Positions 34,294 through 42,963 of a stretch of 64,000 bases of DNA are shown piece after piece. The notes beneath the pieces were generated by a model. The model saw only the letters and a program-made list of their open reading frames with translations, was not told where the DNA came from and made no database searches. The stretch spans positions 893,504-957,503 of the forward strand of contig NW_005434658.1 in NCBI RefSeq assembly GCF_000315625.1, read 5' to 3'. The position numbers and the translations under genes were made by a program. Positions within the stretch are counted from its first letter, which is position 1, and each line of letters starts with the position of its first letter. The stretch is from Guillardia theta CCMP2712. Its lineage: Eukaryota > Cryptophyceae > Pyrenomonadales > Geminigeraceae.

Positions 34294-36831
34294 ATGAATA
34301 TAAGTAAAAAAAAAATCTCACCTATAAGTAAAAGGATGACTTTTCGCTTGCCTTCTGCAACTTATGATATTCAAGGTGCTATTCAAGACTATAAGCATAT
34401 CAGGGAAGATTTAGGTTTCAAATGTGTCCCCCTCTATCCAAAAGATCCCAATGATAAGGACAACAAGGAATTTGAATCTGACATGATCATTAAAAAAACA
34501 TATGTCCTTGCTGCTGGCTGGAACGATACAAAAATACACAACAAAGAGACATTCAAGATCTGGCATAAATTAATCGATGACAAAATAAACGACAATAAAG
34601 GCGTTCTTTATGCTGTTCTTACTGGAAAGATCAATAATATCACGGTCATCGATCTTGATATTGTTAAGGCTGAGAACAGGAATGAAGAATTTGAAAACTT
34701 GGTGCAATCTGCTGAAACCTTTCAAGTCTCAACACCAAAAGGCGAACATCACTATTTCTTATATTGTCCATATTTGAAAAATAAAATTGGCTTTCTTGGT
34801 TATATTGATATCCTCAATGATACAAAATGCGTCATTGGTGCGGGGACACTCCGTGATGATGGATTTTATAGCATTCTTGAAGAAAATGAGTTAAAACCCA
34901 TCTCAAAAGCATTGTTTGATTTTATCCCAGATAATTTAAAACAAATGATTGACAGCCAACCTTTAAATGATAAAGCATTATATGCATCAGACGCTTCCAG
35001 CAAAGCTGCTCGTAGAGCGCTTGCCGAAGGCAACAACAAACCAGCAAAAGGGCCGAGTGATTCAGTTTCTACAACGTCAGAAGATGCTTTATCTTACGAG
35101 TCAAGTGAAGAAGATTTCGAACAGGTTAAAAATCTGCTTGGTCTTATCTCTCCCGATTGCAACTATGATCAATGGATAAGAGTTCTTGCGGCTGTTGCTA
35201 ATCATCTAGGATCTGATAAAGATGAGGTTTATGATCTCGCTGATGAATGGTCGTCTAAATCTGATAAATATGACGCTCGTTCATTTGGTAAGATATGGAA
35301 TTCTGTCAAAAACTATAAGGATATTAATATTGGGACACTGCACTTTTACGCAAAACAAGAGAATGAAGATCAATATAATAAAATATTCAAGACAAACCAA
35401 ACTAAGAAAAAACTTAATCTCAAAGATTTGAATACGTATTCAGCAATGAAAAAAGCCTTTGAAGAAGACACCTTCAAGGTCAGATATCCCCCAAATATTT
35501 ATCGTAAAGAATATGGCAAAAATTCTTATATTATTTTGGATAGTAAAAAAATACGAGAGGCAAACAATGATATCAAATTTAATAAAATCGTGACCGATAA
35601 GAAAGGCAAACCAGTGCTCGATGAAAACGGCAATCCTATGATTGCAAGAGTTAGCTTTATAAAAGAATGGCTAGATGACGAAGATAAACGAGTATATGAA
35701 GCCGTAAGATTTGACCCAACAAAAACAGTTCCTCCTGAAATCTTCAACACGTTTGAAGGATATGAAGCCGAAAAATTCCCTGAGGTTGATGATGATCGTA
35801 TGATGGAGCTTGTACAACCATATTTAGATCATTTTGATATGCTTATTGGCAAAGAAGGACGAATTTATTGCATGAAATGGCTAGCTAATATAATTCAAAA
35901 CCCAACCAATAAATCGGGGGTTGTTCTCGTTTTCAAGAGTGAAGGCGAAGGATCCGGTAAATCCTCACCCTTTGATTTCTTCGGTAAAAAAGTAATTGGC
36001 AAGAATTACTATAAGGTAACCCGTGATGCTGAAAATGACTTATTCGGCAGATTTAGCAACGGCTTGCATAATTCATTGCTGGTACAACTCGAAGAAATTA
36101 AAGGGACAACATTTCATAAAAATGCCGGACAATTTAGGGATATGATCACTAATAATACAAGCCGTCTCGACTTAAAAGGCATGAATACGATTGAAATCGA
36201 TAATTTAGCGAGTTTCGTGTGTACAACAAACAACGATAACCCTTTGACCATATCAGCAACAGACAGACGATTCTGCGTCTTTAATGTATCCGAAGAAATG
36301 ATCGGTAATGTTAAGTATTTTGATAAATTCACTAATACTATGAAACAGCCAGATTGGGGCGCTGCCATGTTTAAATATCTTAAAAATCTCCCTGATATTC
36401 CAAAAAGCACCGCTGAATTTCAAAACCAAAGGCCCAACGGGGAGGCATACGAAGATATGAGAAAGCAAAACATCCCAACTTGGGCGCGATTCTTTGCAAA
36501 TAAAATAATGTTAAATCAAACGAAATTTGATGATTCGGATGATGAGGATGATAAGGATGATAAGGATGATAAAGATGATAAAGATGATGAGGAAATAATA
36601 CAAGCAAGCAACTTATATTCTGAATATTGCAAATACTGCACAAAAACAAGAAATGAGCAGGCAACTATGAAACAGACCGCATTTTCTCTCAAATTAAAGT
36701 CTATTAAAGGCCTAGAGAAAAAAGAAGAAAACAAATTCAATAAATATTCAATTAACTTCAAAGAAGTTAAAGAGTGGTTAATTCAAAAGAAGTTTTGGGA
36801 CGATGACGCTATTGTTGTTCCTATATTCTAA
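34294..36831 (+). CDS. Primase-helicase: AEP primase-polymerase plus SF3 helicase
   Basis: 845 residues. The N-terminal archaeo-eukaryotic primase domain has VIDLDI (Asp120 and Asp122, metal ligands), TPKGEHHYF (His152/His153) and IGAGTLRDDGFY. Residues about 270-350 look like a PriCT-2 linker (YDQWIRVLAAVANHLG, IGTLHFYAKQE). The C-terminal half is a superfamily 3 helicase of the DUF5906/D5 type with Walker A GEGSGKSS (Lys556), Walker B LLVQLEEI, sensor VCTTNNDNPL and arginine finger TDRRFCVF. A run of DDKDD units, encoded by repeats, lies near residue 750. Together this is the replication initiator and fork helicase. There is no separate DNA polymerase in the element, so either the AEP domain extends DNA or a host or helper polymerase is used. 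Confidence 0.9.
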   Translation: MNISKKKISPISKRMTFRLPSATYDIQGAIQDYKHIREDLGFKCVPLYPKDPNDKDNKEFESDMIIKKTYVLAAGWNDTKIHNKETFKIWHKLIDDKINDNKGVLYAVLTGKINNITVIDLDIVKAENRNEEFENLVQSAETFQVSTPKGEHHYFLYCPYLKNKIGFLGYIDILNDTKCVIGAGTLRDDGFYSILEENELKPISKALFDFIPDNLKQMIDSQPLNDKALYASDASSKAARRALAEGNNKPAKGPSDSVSTTSEDALSYESSEEDFEQVKNLLGLISPDCNYDQWIRVLAAVANHLGSDKDEVYDLADEWSSKSDKYDARSFGKIWNSVKNYKDINIGTLHFYAKQENEDQYNKIFKTNQTKKKLNLKDLNTYSAMKKAFEEDTFKVRYPPNIYRKEYGKNSYIILDSKKIREANNDIKFNKIVTDKKGKPVLDENGNPMIARVSFIKEWLDDEDKRVYEAVRFDPTKTVPPEIFNTFEGYEAEKFPEVDDDRMMELVQPYLDHFDMLIGKEGRIYCMKWLANIIQNPTNKSGVVLVFKSEGEGSGKSSPFDFFGKKVIGKNYYKVTRDAENDLFGRFSNGLHNSLLVQLEEIKGTTFHKNAGQFRDMITNNTSRLDLKGMNTIEIDNLASFVCTTNNDNPLTISATDRRFCVFNVSEEMIGNVKYFDKFTNTMKQPDWGAAMFKYLKNLPDIPKSTAEFQNQRPNGEAYEDMRKQNIPTWARFFANKIMLNQTKFDDSDDEDDKDDKDDKDDKDDEEIIQASNLYSEYCKYCTKTRNEQATMKQTAFSLKLKSIKGLEKKEENKFNKYSINFKEVKEWLIQKKFWDDDAIVVPIF

Positions 36832-36879
36832 ACAATTATTATATACATATAATTTTTTAAATTTTTATCTGCAAACTCC

Positions 36880-37120
36880 TAAAGAGTGGAGGGTTTGCAT
36901 GTAAAAATTAACCATCCTATAAACCCTCCACTAAACCCTCCACTTTAAAAAAGATTACTATTATACAGTATATATATTATTTATCTGTATAAATATGGTC
37001 GTTTGAGTGGAGGGTGTGGAGGGTGTGGAGGGTTTTTTTCACAAGTTCTCTCAACCAATACCCAACGCTTGATAAGTAATTAAGGACCTAAACCCTCCAA
37101 ACCCTCCACATTCTCCATCT
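36880..37120 (+). repeat. Internal diverged copy of the terminal-repeat iteron region
   Basis: Contains GAGTGGAGGGTTT, AACCCTCCACTAAACCCTCCAC, a TATATATTATTTATCTGTATA block, three GTGGAGGGT units and a final CCTAAACCCTCCAAACCCTCCACATTCTCCAT, in the same order and orientation as about 30975-31450 in the left arm, but shorter and diverged. It lies between the 3' ends of two converging genes, so it is not an obvious promoter. A replication origin or a scar of a module boundary are both possible. Confidence 0.8.
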
Positions 37121-37157
37121 AAACTAAAAAAATTAATAATAAATTTATATTCTTGCA

Positions 37158-37490
37158 TCAATCAAAGCACTCATTGAATTCATCTATTTCATCCATGCTA
37201 TTAAACAGATTACCGATGTAATCATCGGATATAATTTCGTATTTATAGGCCACATAATCAAGTTCATCAATATATTTAATCATCTTATTATGTAGCTCTG
37301 CATGACTTGAATTATTTTTAAATATATCTTTCATCTCTATGAAGATATCAATATTTTCAAGAAAGAAATTTAGCTTAAACTCCATCATAGCTATTGCTAT
37401 ATCGATGTTATCCATGACCTTATCAATGTTATAATTTTTTTCAAATATCCTCTCTTGGATATCATGCGGCAACTCAAACAGATCAAACAT
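37158..37490 (-). CDS. Acidic hypothetical protein
   Basis: 110 residues, rich in Asp, Glu, Ile and Asn, predicted all-helical, with no cysteine-based or nucleotide-binding motif. It converges on the primase-helicase gene across the internal repeat. No family recognised. Confidence 0.6.
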   Translation of the reverse strand: MFDLFELPHDIQERIFEKNYNIDKVMDNIDIAIAMMEFKLNFFLENIDIFIEMKDIFKNNSSHAELHNKMIKYIDELDYVAYKYEIISDDYIGNLFNSMDEIDEFNECFD

Positions 37491-37586
37491 TTTGTTTACT
37501 TATACATATATTTTATTACTTATATCACTTTTTATTAAATTTCATCAATTTTTTCACAATTTAAAATTTAACCTCAAATAAAAGCA

Positions 37587-37892
37587 ATGTCCTATAAACA
37601 TGTTAAGCTATCTAGAAGCGATGTTAAAGGCAAGAAATACAAGATGGAATTTTATAACAAGGATAAGCAAAGAATAAAAACTATACATTTCGGCGCTATT
37701 GGCTATTCAGATTATACCAAGCATAAAGATGATAGTCGCAAGGCTAATTATATAAGCCGCCATCAATCAAGTGAAAATTGGAATGTACCAGACACAGCGG
37801 GAAGCTTGAGCCGATGGATTCTATGGAATCATAAAAGCTTAAATGAATCTTATAAATCTTATCTAAATAAATTTAACCTTACTAAATTGTAA
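37587..37892 (+). CDS. DUF5754-like conserved viral protein
   Basis: 101 residues. It contains TIHFGAIGYSDYTKHKDDSR and, later, WNVPDTAGSLSRWILWN, a pattern I associate with DUF5754 proteins of algal giant viruses and related satellites. Function unknown. Its stop codon is one base before the start of the glutaredoxin-like gene, so the two are probably co-expressed. Confidence 0.7.
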   Translation: MSYKHVKLSRSDVKGKKYKMEFYNKDKQRIKTIHFGAIGYSDYTKHKDDSRKANYISRHQSSENWNVPDTAGSLSRWILWNHKSLNESYKSYLNKFNLTKL

Positions 37893-37893
37893 A

Positions 37894-38139
37894 ATGGATC
37901 GACTCCCCCAAAATGGATATGCCATCATCACAAAGATAGGATGTCAGTATTGTGATTGGCTTGAAGACTTCTTAATTGATAAAGCCATTGAATATAAAAA
38001 ATTTGATATCCTCGAATTCAATGATGAAGAAATGAAAGATTTGAAAAGCAAATTAAATTTCAAGACATACCCCGCCTTTATTCGTGATAGATATTGTATA
38101 GGAGGGTATAAAGAGGCCCTTCGGCACTTAGATCGTTAA
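37894..38139 (+). CDS. Glutaredoxin-like thiol oxidoreductase
   Basis: 81 residues. CQYC at 17-20 is the redox motif, TYP at 58-60 gives the cis-proline loop and CIGGYKEA (68-75) the glutathione-binding end, so all glutaredoxin landmarks are present in a compact protein. Similar proteins in cytoplasmic DNA viruses help disulfide formation in virion proteins or supply reducing power. It overlaps the end of the convergent SLATT-like gene by four bases. Confidence 0.85.
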   Translation: MDRLPQNGYAIITKIGCQYCDWLEDFLIDKAIEYKKFDILEFNDEEMKDLKSKLNFKTYPAFIRDRYCIGGYKEALRHLDR

Positions 38140-38687
38140 GCATCGTTAATAACGATATTAGCATTGCTATTGTGATTACTGTCACCATTGAGAATATAGG
38201 GAATATATGTATAATTTGAAATCTTCTTTTTCATCTGTTGCTTACAATAATCAGGTATGTTATCCGTGTTCTCCATAAGATTATCATAGGCAACAATAAA
38301 ACTGTTTAATTTTTCATTATTCATGTCATTGAGATTCATTGTTGTCTCAATGCTATGTTCAAGTTTGCTAAACTTCATTCCTAATATGAAGAATTGACTA
38401 GCCTTCTCGTTAAACTTTAATTGATTATTTAATGATATTAAGATAGCAGTTAAGGCATTGAATACAATATTTATAATCTTCATTTCCTTGCTGTCAATGT
38501 TGCTATTGAGAATAGCCATCGCTGATGATGTAATGATCAGAGGAACTTGCAGCAATTGCTTCCAAAAATTATAATATGAACCCACATTGTTGCAAAGAAT
38601 AGACATGATTTTTGACATCTCCTTGTATTTGTCCCATAATGATATAGATGAGACACACCTTTGCAAATCTTCATTGACCATCACCAT
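38136..38687 (-). CDS. Two-TM membrane protein, SLATT-like
   Basis: 183 residues. After a short cytosolic stretch there are two hydrophobic segments (QVPLIITSSAMAILN and IVFNALTAILISLNN), followed immediately by a long amphipathic helix region (KASQFFILGMKFSKLEHSIET). This layout resembles SLATT/DUF4231 membrane proteins, which in bacteria accompany nucleotide-sensing defence modules and also occur in large DNA viruses. Here no sensing partner is seen next to it. A pore-forming, lysis or superinfection role is possible but speculative. The gene start overlaps the preceding small reading frame by 17 nt. Confidence 0.55.
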   Translation of the reverse strand: MVMVNEDLQRCVSSISLWDKYKEMSKIMSILCNNVGSYYNFWKQLLQVPLIITSSAMAILNSNIDSKEMKIINIVFNALTAILISLNNQLKFNEKASQFFILGMKFSKLEHSIETTMNLNDMNNEKLNSFIVAYDNLMENTDNIPDYCKQQMKKKISNYTYIPYILNGDSNHNSNANIVINDA

Positions 38688-38841
38688 TTATTCTAAGATT
38701 AGATGAAAAATTAAAATGCTCAATTCTTCCATCAGCTGCAACATATTGCCCATTGCTAATAATAAAATTGATGCTATGATTTAACGCATCTATTTGATGC
38801 TGTGTATGAATGCTATAATATTCTATTTTTTCATTAACCAT
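38671..38841 (-). CDS. Small protein (56 aa) in overlapping minus-strand cluster
   Basis: ATG at 38839-38841 and stop at 38671, giving 56 residues (MVNEKIEYYSIHTQHQID at the N-terminus). It overlaps both the next gene downstream (start 38687) and the one upstream (stop at 38834), which supports real, tightly packed genes. No function recognised. Confidence 0.45.
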   Translation of the reverse strand: MVNEKIEYYSIHTQHQIDALNHSINFIISNGQYVAADGRIEHFNFSSNLRINGDGQ

Positions 38842-38959
38842 GCGATATAATTATATTTTTTACCTCCTTTATCTTAGCTTCAAGATATTTCGGATATTCT
38901 TTTTTGTTATATGTTGGTGGTCGATTGCATGAGCCATCAAATGAAACACCCCGCGGCAT
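38834..38959 (-). CDS. Small protein (41 aa) in overlapping minus-strand cluster
   Basis: ATG at 38957-38959, just three bases after the stop of the structural gene at 38963, and a stop that overlaps the start of the next small gene. It starts MPRGVSFDGSCNRPPTYNKK. The spacing suggests one transcription unit 39859 to 38136. No function recognised. Confidence 0.4.
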   Translation of the reverse strand: MPRGVSFDGSCNRPPTYNKKEYPKYLEAKIKEVKNIIISHG

Positions 38960-38962
38960 CCT

Positions 38963-39859
38963 TTACTCATTAAGAGATATATAATTGCCTATTAAGACAA
39001 ATAATCGGCTTAAATACATCTCAAGCCTATTGATTGCTTTTAAAATCGTTGTCTTGTTTGTCAATGAATACGTCTTAAATTCTAGATTAATGACATAATT
39101 TGACAATCTCTTGAATTCTTGCCCATTCTCATTTATGATCCTTATCTTGATGTTATTGATTGCCTTATTTGATATCTTATATTCATTACAATTGCTTGCA
39201 TCAATAAGGCTATAAAATGGTATATCATTTAAATTGATTATGCCTAATACCTGCGAGCTCTTGAAATCATTATATATGATATTATTGATTGAAGATGCCT
39301 CAAGATTGACATCGCCGCTAATCTCTATAATCAAATTGCTATGACCTGATAGATTCACAAATGAAGGCAATTCTTGGCCCAATTCTAATATCTCATATTG
39401 TATATTGTCATCACAGCCAACCAGAATGCCACAACTTACAGATGTAAAATAATATCTGCCGAATTCATCAGATATATTCTTTTTGACAATGATTGAATTT
39501 CTTTTCTCATTGTATGAAAATGTAATCTGTGCCTCTGCTATATAGATATTGTTTTGCACAATGTCATTTAAATCTCTAATCAAATTATCTATGCTATAGA
39601 ATCCCTCTGATAAATAGAAATTATGATTTGTTGTTTGTTCATCTGGGCTCACAAATGTTATCTTAAATGCATTATTGACACTAGGAATAACAGCGAAAAA
39701 GCTTTTTATCATAGAGAAGTTTTTCAAAGATACTGTCAAATATTCATCACTTCGACATTTAATTAAGCCATTTGTCAAAGCATAATTCACATTTGAAATC
39801 TCTTCATTGATTTGTCTATTCTTTGACGATATTAAGACGTTAAGGCTTTGGTGAGCCAT
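38963..39859 (-). CDS. Putative virion structural protein (penton or minor capsid candidate)
   Basis: 298 residues, predicted mostly beta, without signal or membrane segment. The N-terminal part (LNVLISSKNRQIN, VSLKNFSMIKSFFAVIP) and the Asn/Ile-rich beta composition look like PLV structural proteins. It is divergent from, and adjacent to, the two major-capsid-like genes. PLVs need a single-jelly-roll penton protein, and this and the protein at 45843 are the candidates. Assignment is by size, composition and place, not by a diagnostic motif. Confidence 0.45.
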   Translation of the reverse strand: MAHQSLNVLISSKNRQINEEISNVNYALTNGLIKCRSDEYLTVSLKNFSMIKSFFAVIPSVNNAFKITFVSPDEQTTNHNFYLSEGFYSIDNLIRDLNDIVQNNIYIAEAQITFSYNEKRNSIIVKKNISDEFGRYYFTSVSCGILVGCDDNIQYEILELGQELPSFVNLSGHSNLIIEISGDVNLEASSINNIIYNDFKSSQVLGIINLNDIPFYSLIDASNCNEYKISNKAINNIKIRIINENGQEFKRLSNYVINLEFKTYSLTNKTTILKAINRLEMYLSRLFVLIGNYISLNE

Positions 39860-39886
39860 TTTTTTATTATATCAACATATTAATAA

Positions 39887-41308
39887 ATGTCTCTACCGAA
39901 TGCTTTAAATGTAGATATAAATGAAATCAAGGATTTCAGAAAAACCATCGTTTCGTTCTTTCCTGAGGAAATAAGCAGATCATACAAACCGAGCGATACA
40001 ATAAAAATCAAATTCCCAAAGGGATTATTGGATCTATCATCATTCAATATATTCTTCGATGGTGAAACCTCATTCTATCGATTGGTATCAAATGGAGGCG
40101 TGTTCTATTCATTAAATTATCATTTTCCTAAGCATACGCAGTCAATTATTCAATCTTTACGAGTCTTTATCAATAATAACGAAATTTCAAATATCGATGA
40201 ATTCAACACTATATACAATATTATATATGATATCGAGCACGAAACATTGAACAATAATGCCGTTGATAACCAATCTCCTGAATTTAAAGTAATTTCTATT
40301 GACGGATATCAATATGATACAAGTTTTAATGTTGCATATAGCAGATCAACGCGTAATATAGGGAATACATTAAGTTCAGGTTGGTTCCAGTATGCAGCCC
40401 AACCAACAGAAGCATATAAAGAGAGATTCGGCATCACGGAATGGATAGGATTTTTTAGAGATTTAAAATATATCAATACCCACAATATCGATTTATCAAT
40501 TGAAATCGAGTTGGCGCCTGCTTATATTATGTTCCAACATACGACAGCAGGAACACAAAGAAGAGCAGCAGGAGACACGCAGGTAATCGATGGAGGGGCT
40601 CCATCTTACACAATATCAAATGTAAAGGCAAACATCCATAAGCTAGATTTCGAGGGTGCCCCTAACATTTTGAATAACAATTTGATCTTTACCGATTATG
40701 TCTCTAGAAAGGGCCAAAAATTGACAGTTGATAAGAACCAAAAACTAACAATGAATGTCAAAGCCGAATGTATTAAAAAATTGATTGCTACATTTCTAAG
40801 GAATACAAGAGAGACAGAAACGGCAGCCTTTCAATCAAATTTAACAAATCATTTTGGCGTAGAATATCAAAGATTGATAAGAGAGGATGCAACGACTCGC
40901 TTAGGCAATTCTATATATTTTAAACGACAGGGCAAGGGAATCAAGAATGTATCTTTTTATATTGATGATATACCTATTAATAATAACCCGATGGATTTGA
41001 TAGAGATCGAGAGAGAAACAAAGCACGCATTTAATATCAGAAAAACATTATGGAATGATGTTTATGAGTTTCAAAATGATTTTTTCAGCGCTGTGATGTC
41101 CCTTGAAGATCATATTAAAACAAAGGACGGTATTGTTAAATCTGGATATAATACAAATGGAAGGAATGCAAAGATCATGTTTGAATCTCAGGCCTTCGGT
41201 GTCCCTGCAGGAACACAGAATGAAGCTGATTTTATCGGCACACCGATTTTATTCATAGAAACAGAAAGGACAATAAACATCGATAACAATAATATATCGA
41301 TATCTTAG
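39887..41308 (+). CDS. Major-capsid-like protein, paralog 1
   Basis: 473 residues, mostly beta. It shares with the next gene the order PSDTIKIKFPKG, LLDLSSFNIFF, HFPKHTQSIIQSLRVFINN, then DEFNTIYNIIYD, TEWIGFFRDL and DLSIEIELAPAYIMF. These correspond in the second protein to the GDELIITLPP, VDLRTFQLFF, FPKHIASLIQTLDIYVNG, NLLYNIYKD, DWVGFLGSC and GSFEIRMRLAPDNVLW segments. PLV major capsid proteins have such a double-jelly-roll layout. This copy has longer loops after residue 200. The start ATG follows ATTAATAA. Either a second major capsid protein or a minor capsid protein derived by duplication. Confidence 0.7.
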   Translation: MSLPNALNVDINEIKDFRKTIVSFFPEEISRSYKPSDTIKIKFPKGLLDLSSFNIFFDGETSFYRLVSNGGVFYSLNYHFPKHTQSIIQSLRVFINNNEISNIDEFNTIYNIIYDIEHETLNNNAVDNQSPEFKVISIDGYQYDTSFNVAYSRSTRNIGNTLSSGWFQYAAQPTEAYKERFGITEWIGFFRDLKYINTHNIDLSIEIELAPAYIMFQHTTAGTQRRAAGDTQVIDGGAPSYTISNVKANIHKLDFEGAPNILNNNLIFTDYVSRKGQKLTVDKNQKLTMNVKAECIKKLIATFLRNTRETETAAFQSNLTNHFGVEYQRLIREDATTRLGNSIYFKRQGKGIKNVSFYIDDIPINNNPMDLIEIERETKHAFNIRKTLWNDVYEFQNDFFSAVMSLEDHIKTKDGIVKSGYNTNGRNAKIMFESQAFGVPAGTQNEADFIGTPILFIETERTINIDNNNISIS

Positions 41309-41345
41309 GTGAAAAATTATTATCTCACAATAAATAAAAAGTAAA

Positions 41346-42854
41346 ATGGAAGGTGCAGAAGGTGAAAGCCGAATGATGAAAGGAACTCACTTCCCTTCAA
41401 ATTTTGATAGTAGTTTTAATGTTTTACAAAATTATTATACTCAGCCAGTGCGCATCGTTCCAAGCACTGGGCAGCAAACCCTAGCAGCAGGCGATGAATT
41501 GATTATCACTCTGCCTCCTGCCTCTGTTGTTGATCTTAGGACATTTCAATTGTTCTTTCAAGCTGAAACGAAAACTAATGCTAATACTGAGCCTTGCGGC
41601 TTTCCTAAACATATCGCATCATTGATTCAAACCCTAGATATATATGTTAATGGTGTGAACATCCAGCACATCGACAATTACAATCTGCTTTATAACATCT
41701 ATAAGGACATGTACGGAAGCGGTGAGCAGGAAAGCAAGCAAGCAGTGAGTACAAATGCTGATCCATCTTTAAGGGTCTTAGTAGATGATGCCGGCAATGT
41801 CATTCGTCAGTCATTCCACGCAAATGCTGCTGTGGCTACAGCCAATCAGGCAACCCTTAATTATGCAAAGAATACCTACTGCATCAAGGATTGGGTCGGA
41901 TTTCTTGGAAGTTGCAGACCCTCGATCATTGATACAAACCTATTTGGCAGTTTTGAAATCAGAATGAGGCTTGCACCTGACAATGTTTTATGGCGCAATG
42001 TTGGGACTGCAGCAGTAACATACGAGATTTCAAATCTGTATGCGTATATTAACCGCATTGATTGGAAAAGCCCCGACTATTACAGTCTGTTTGATGCTAT
42101 GCTTTCAAGCGGTGGGTCTATGAATATCCCATATAATAATTTTAGATGCCATATCGGCAACGCTTTGACGAATTCAAAGACAAACATTATGAGATTTACA
42201 GAGAGCACACAATCACTCAATAAAGTCATTTGGACTTATAGAGCATCAAACTACAACACAATCGCGCCTTTGCAGCTAGCGAATAACGCAACAGCTGCAG
42301 CCCTTACAGCAAATGCTGCCGCTGATATCAACACATATCTAAATGATACGGTATCAGTTCCTCGAAAATTAGCAAATTATGAGACGTTTTTAGCTATGAA
42401 TTACGCCCCTTTATATAATTCTTCCCAATATTTTAGAAGATCGGGCTTAGGTTTGGGCTCTTTGACTGGCACTTATTCAGGGTGCGCGCAGCTTGAGGTA
42501 AATTCTCAGCTTATCCCATCATATCCTTTGACTCTTCCTCAAGTCTATCAAGAGACATTAAAAAGTTTCAACCTTCTATCTAATGATAAGGGAATTCATA
42601 GCGCTATCAAGGATATTTCACACTATGAAAGGGACTTTTTTGTTGGGGCTTTTGCATTGTCTCATTTTAATCATAATGATTCGCAATATCTTATCTCTGG
42701 GTTTGATAGTGCCAGCACATCGATTCAATTGGCTCTGCATGTGACAAATAACAGAACAGCTGACGCGGCGCAGAGTGGGACCCCCGTTGTGTTTACGTCA
42801 ATGGACGCAGTGCTCAAGGTATCATCAGGCAGACAGGTCCTTCCTATATTCTGA
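41346..42854 (+). CDS. Major capsid protein (double jelly-roll type), paralog 2
   Basis: 502 residues, and less AT-rich codon use than its neighbours, as is common for strongly expressed capsid genes. The motifs GDELIITLPP, RTFQLFFQAET, FPKHIASLIQTL, YVNGVNIQHID and FEIRMRLAPDNVLW match my recollection of major capsid proteins of PLVs of the Phaeocystis satellite group. It lies 37 nt downstream of paralog 1, in the same direction. I take this copy as the principal capsid protein because of its codon use and closer match, which is an inference. Confidence 0.8.
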   Translation: MEGAEGESRMMKGTHFPSNFDSSFNVLQNYYTQPVRIVPSTGQQTLAAGDELIITLPPASVVDLRTFQLFFQAETKTNANTEPCGFPKHIASLIQTLDIYVNGVNIQHIDNYNLLYNIYKDMYGSGEQESKQAVSTNADPSLRVLVDDAGNVIRQSFHANAAVATANQATLNYAKNTYCIKDWVGFLGSCRPSIIDTNLFGSFEIRMRLAPDNVLWRNVGTAAVTYEISNLYAYINRIDWKSPDYYSLFDAMLSSGGSMNIPYNNFRCHIGNALTNSKTNIMRFTESTQSLNKVIWTYRASNYNTIAPLQLANNATAAALTANAAADINTYLNDTVSVPRKLANYETFLAMNYAPLYNSSQYFRRSGLGLGSLTGTYSGCAQLEVNSQLIPSYPLTLPQVYQETLKSFNLLSNDKGIHSAIKDISHYERDFFVGAFALSHFNHNDSQYLISGFDSASTSIQLALHVTNNRTADAAQSGTPVVFTSMDAVLKVSSGRQVLPIF

Positions 42855-42963
42855 GACGTTTTAGCTGTGTTCTCGTGTTAATTATAGGCAATTATAAATT
42901 GCAAGAAAAACACAAAAAAACACAAAAAAATGATTCCATTATTTTTATTTTGTATAAGTCAAT

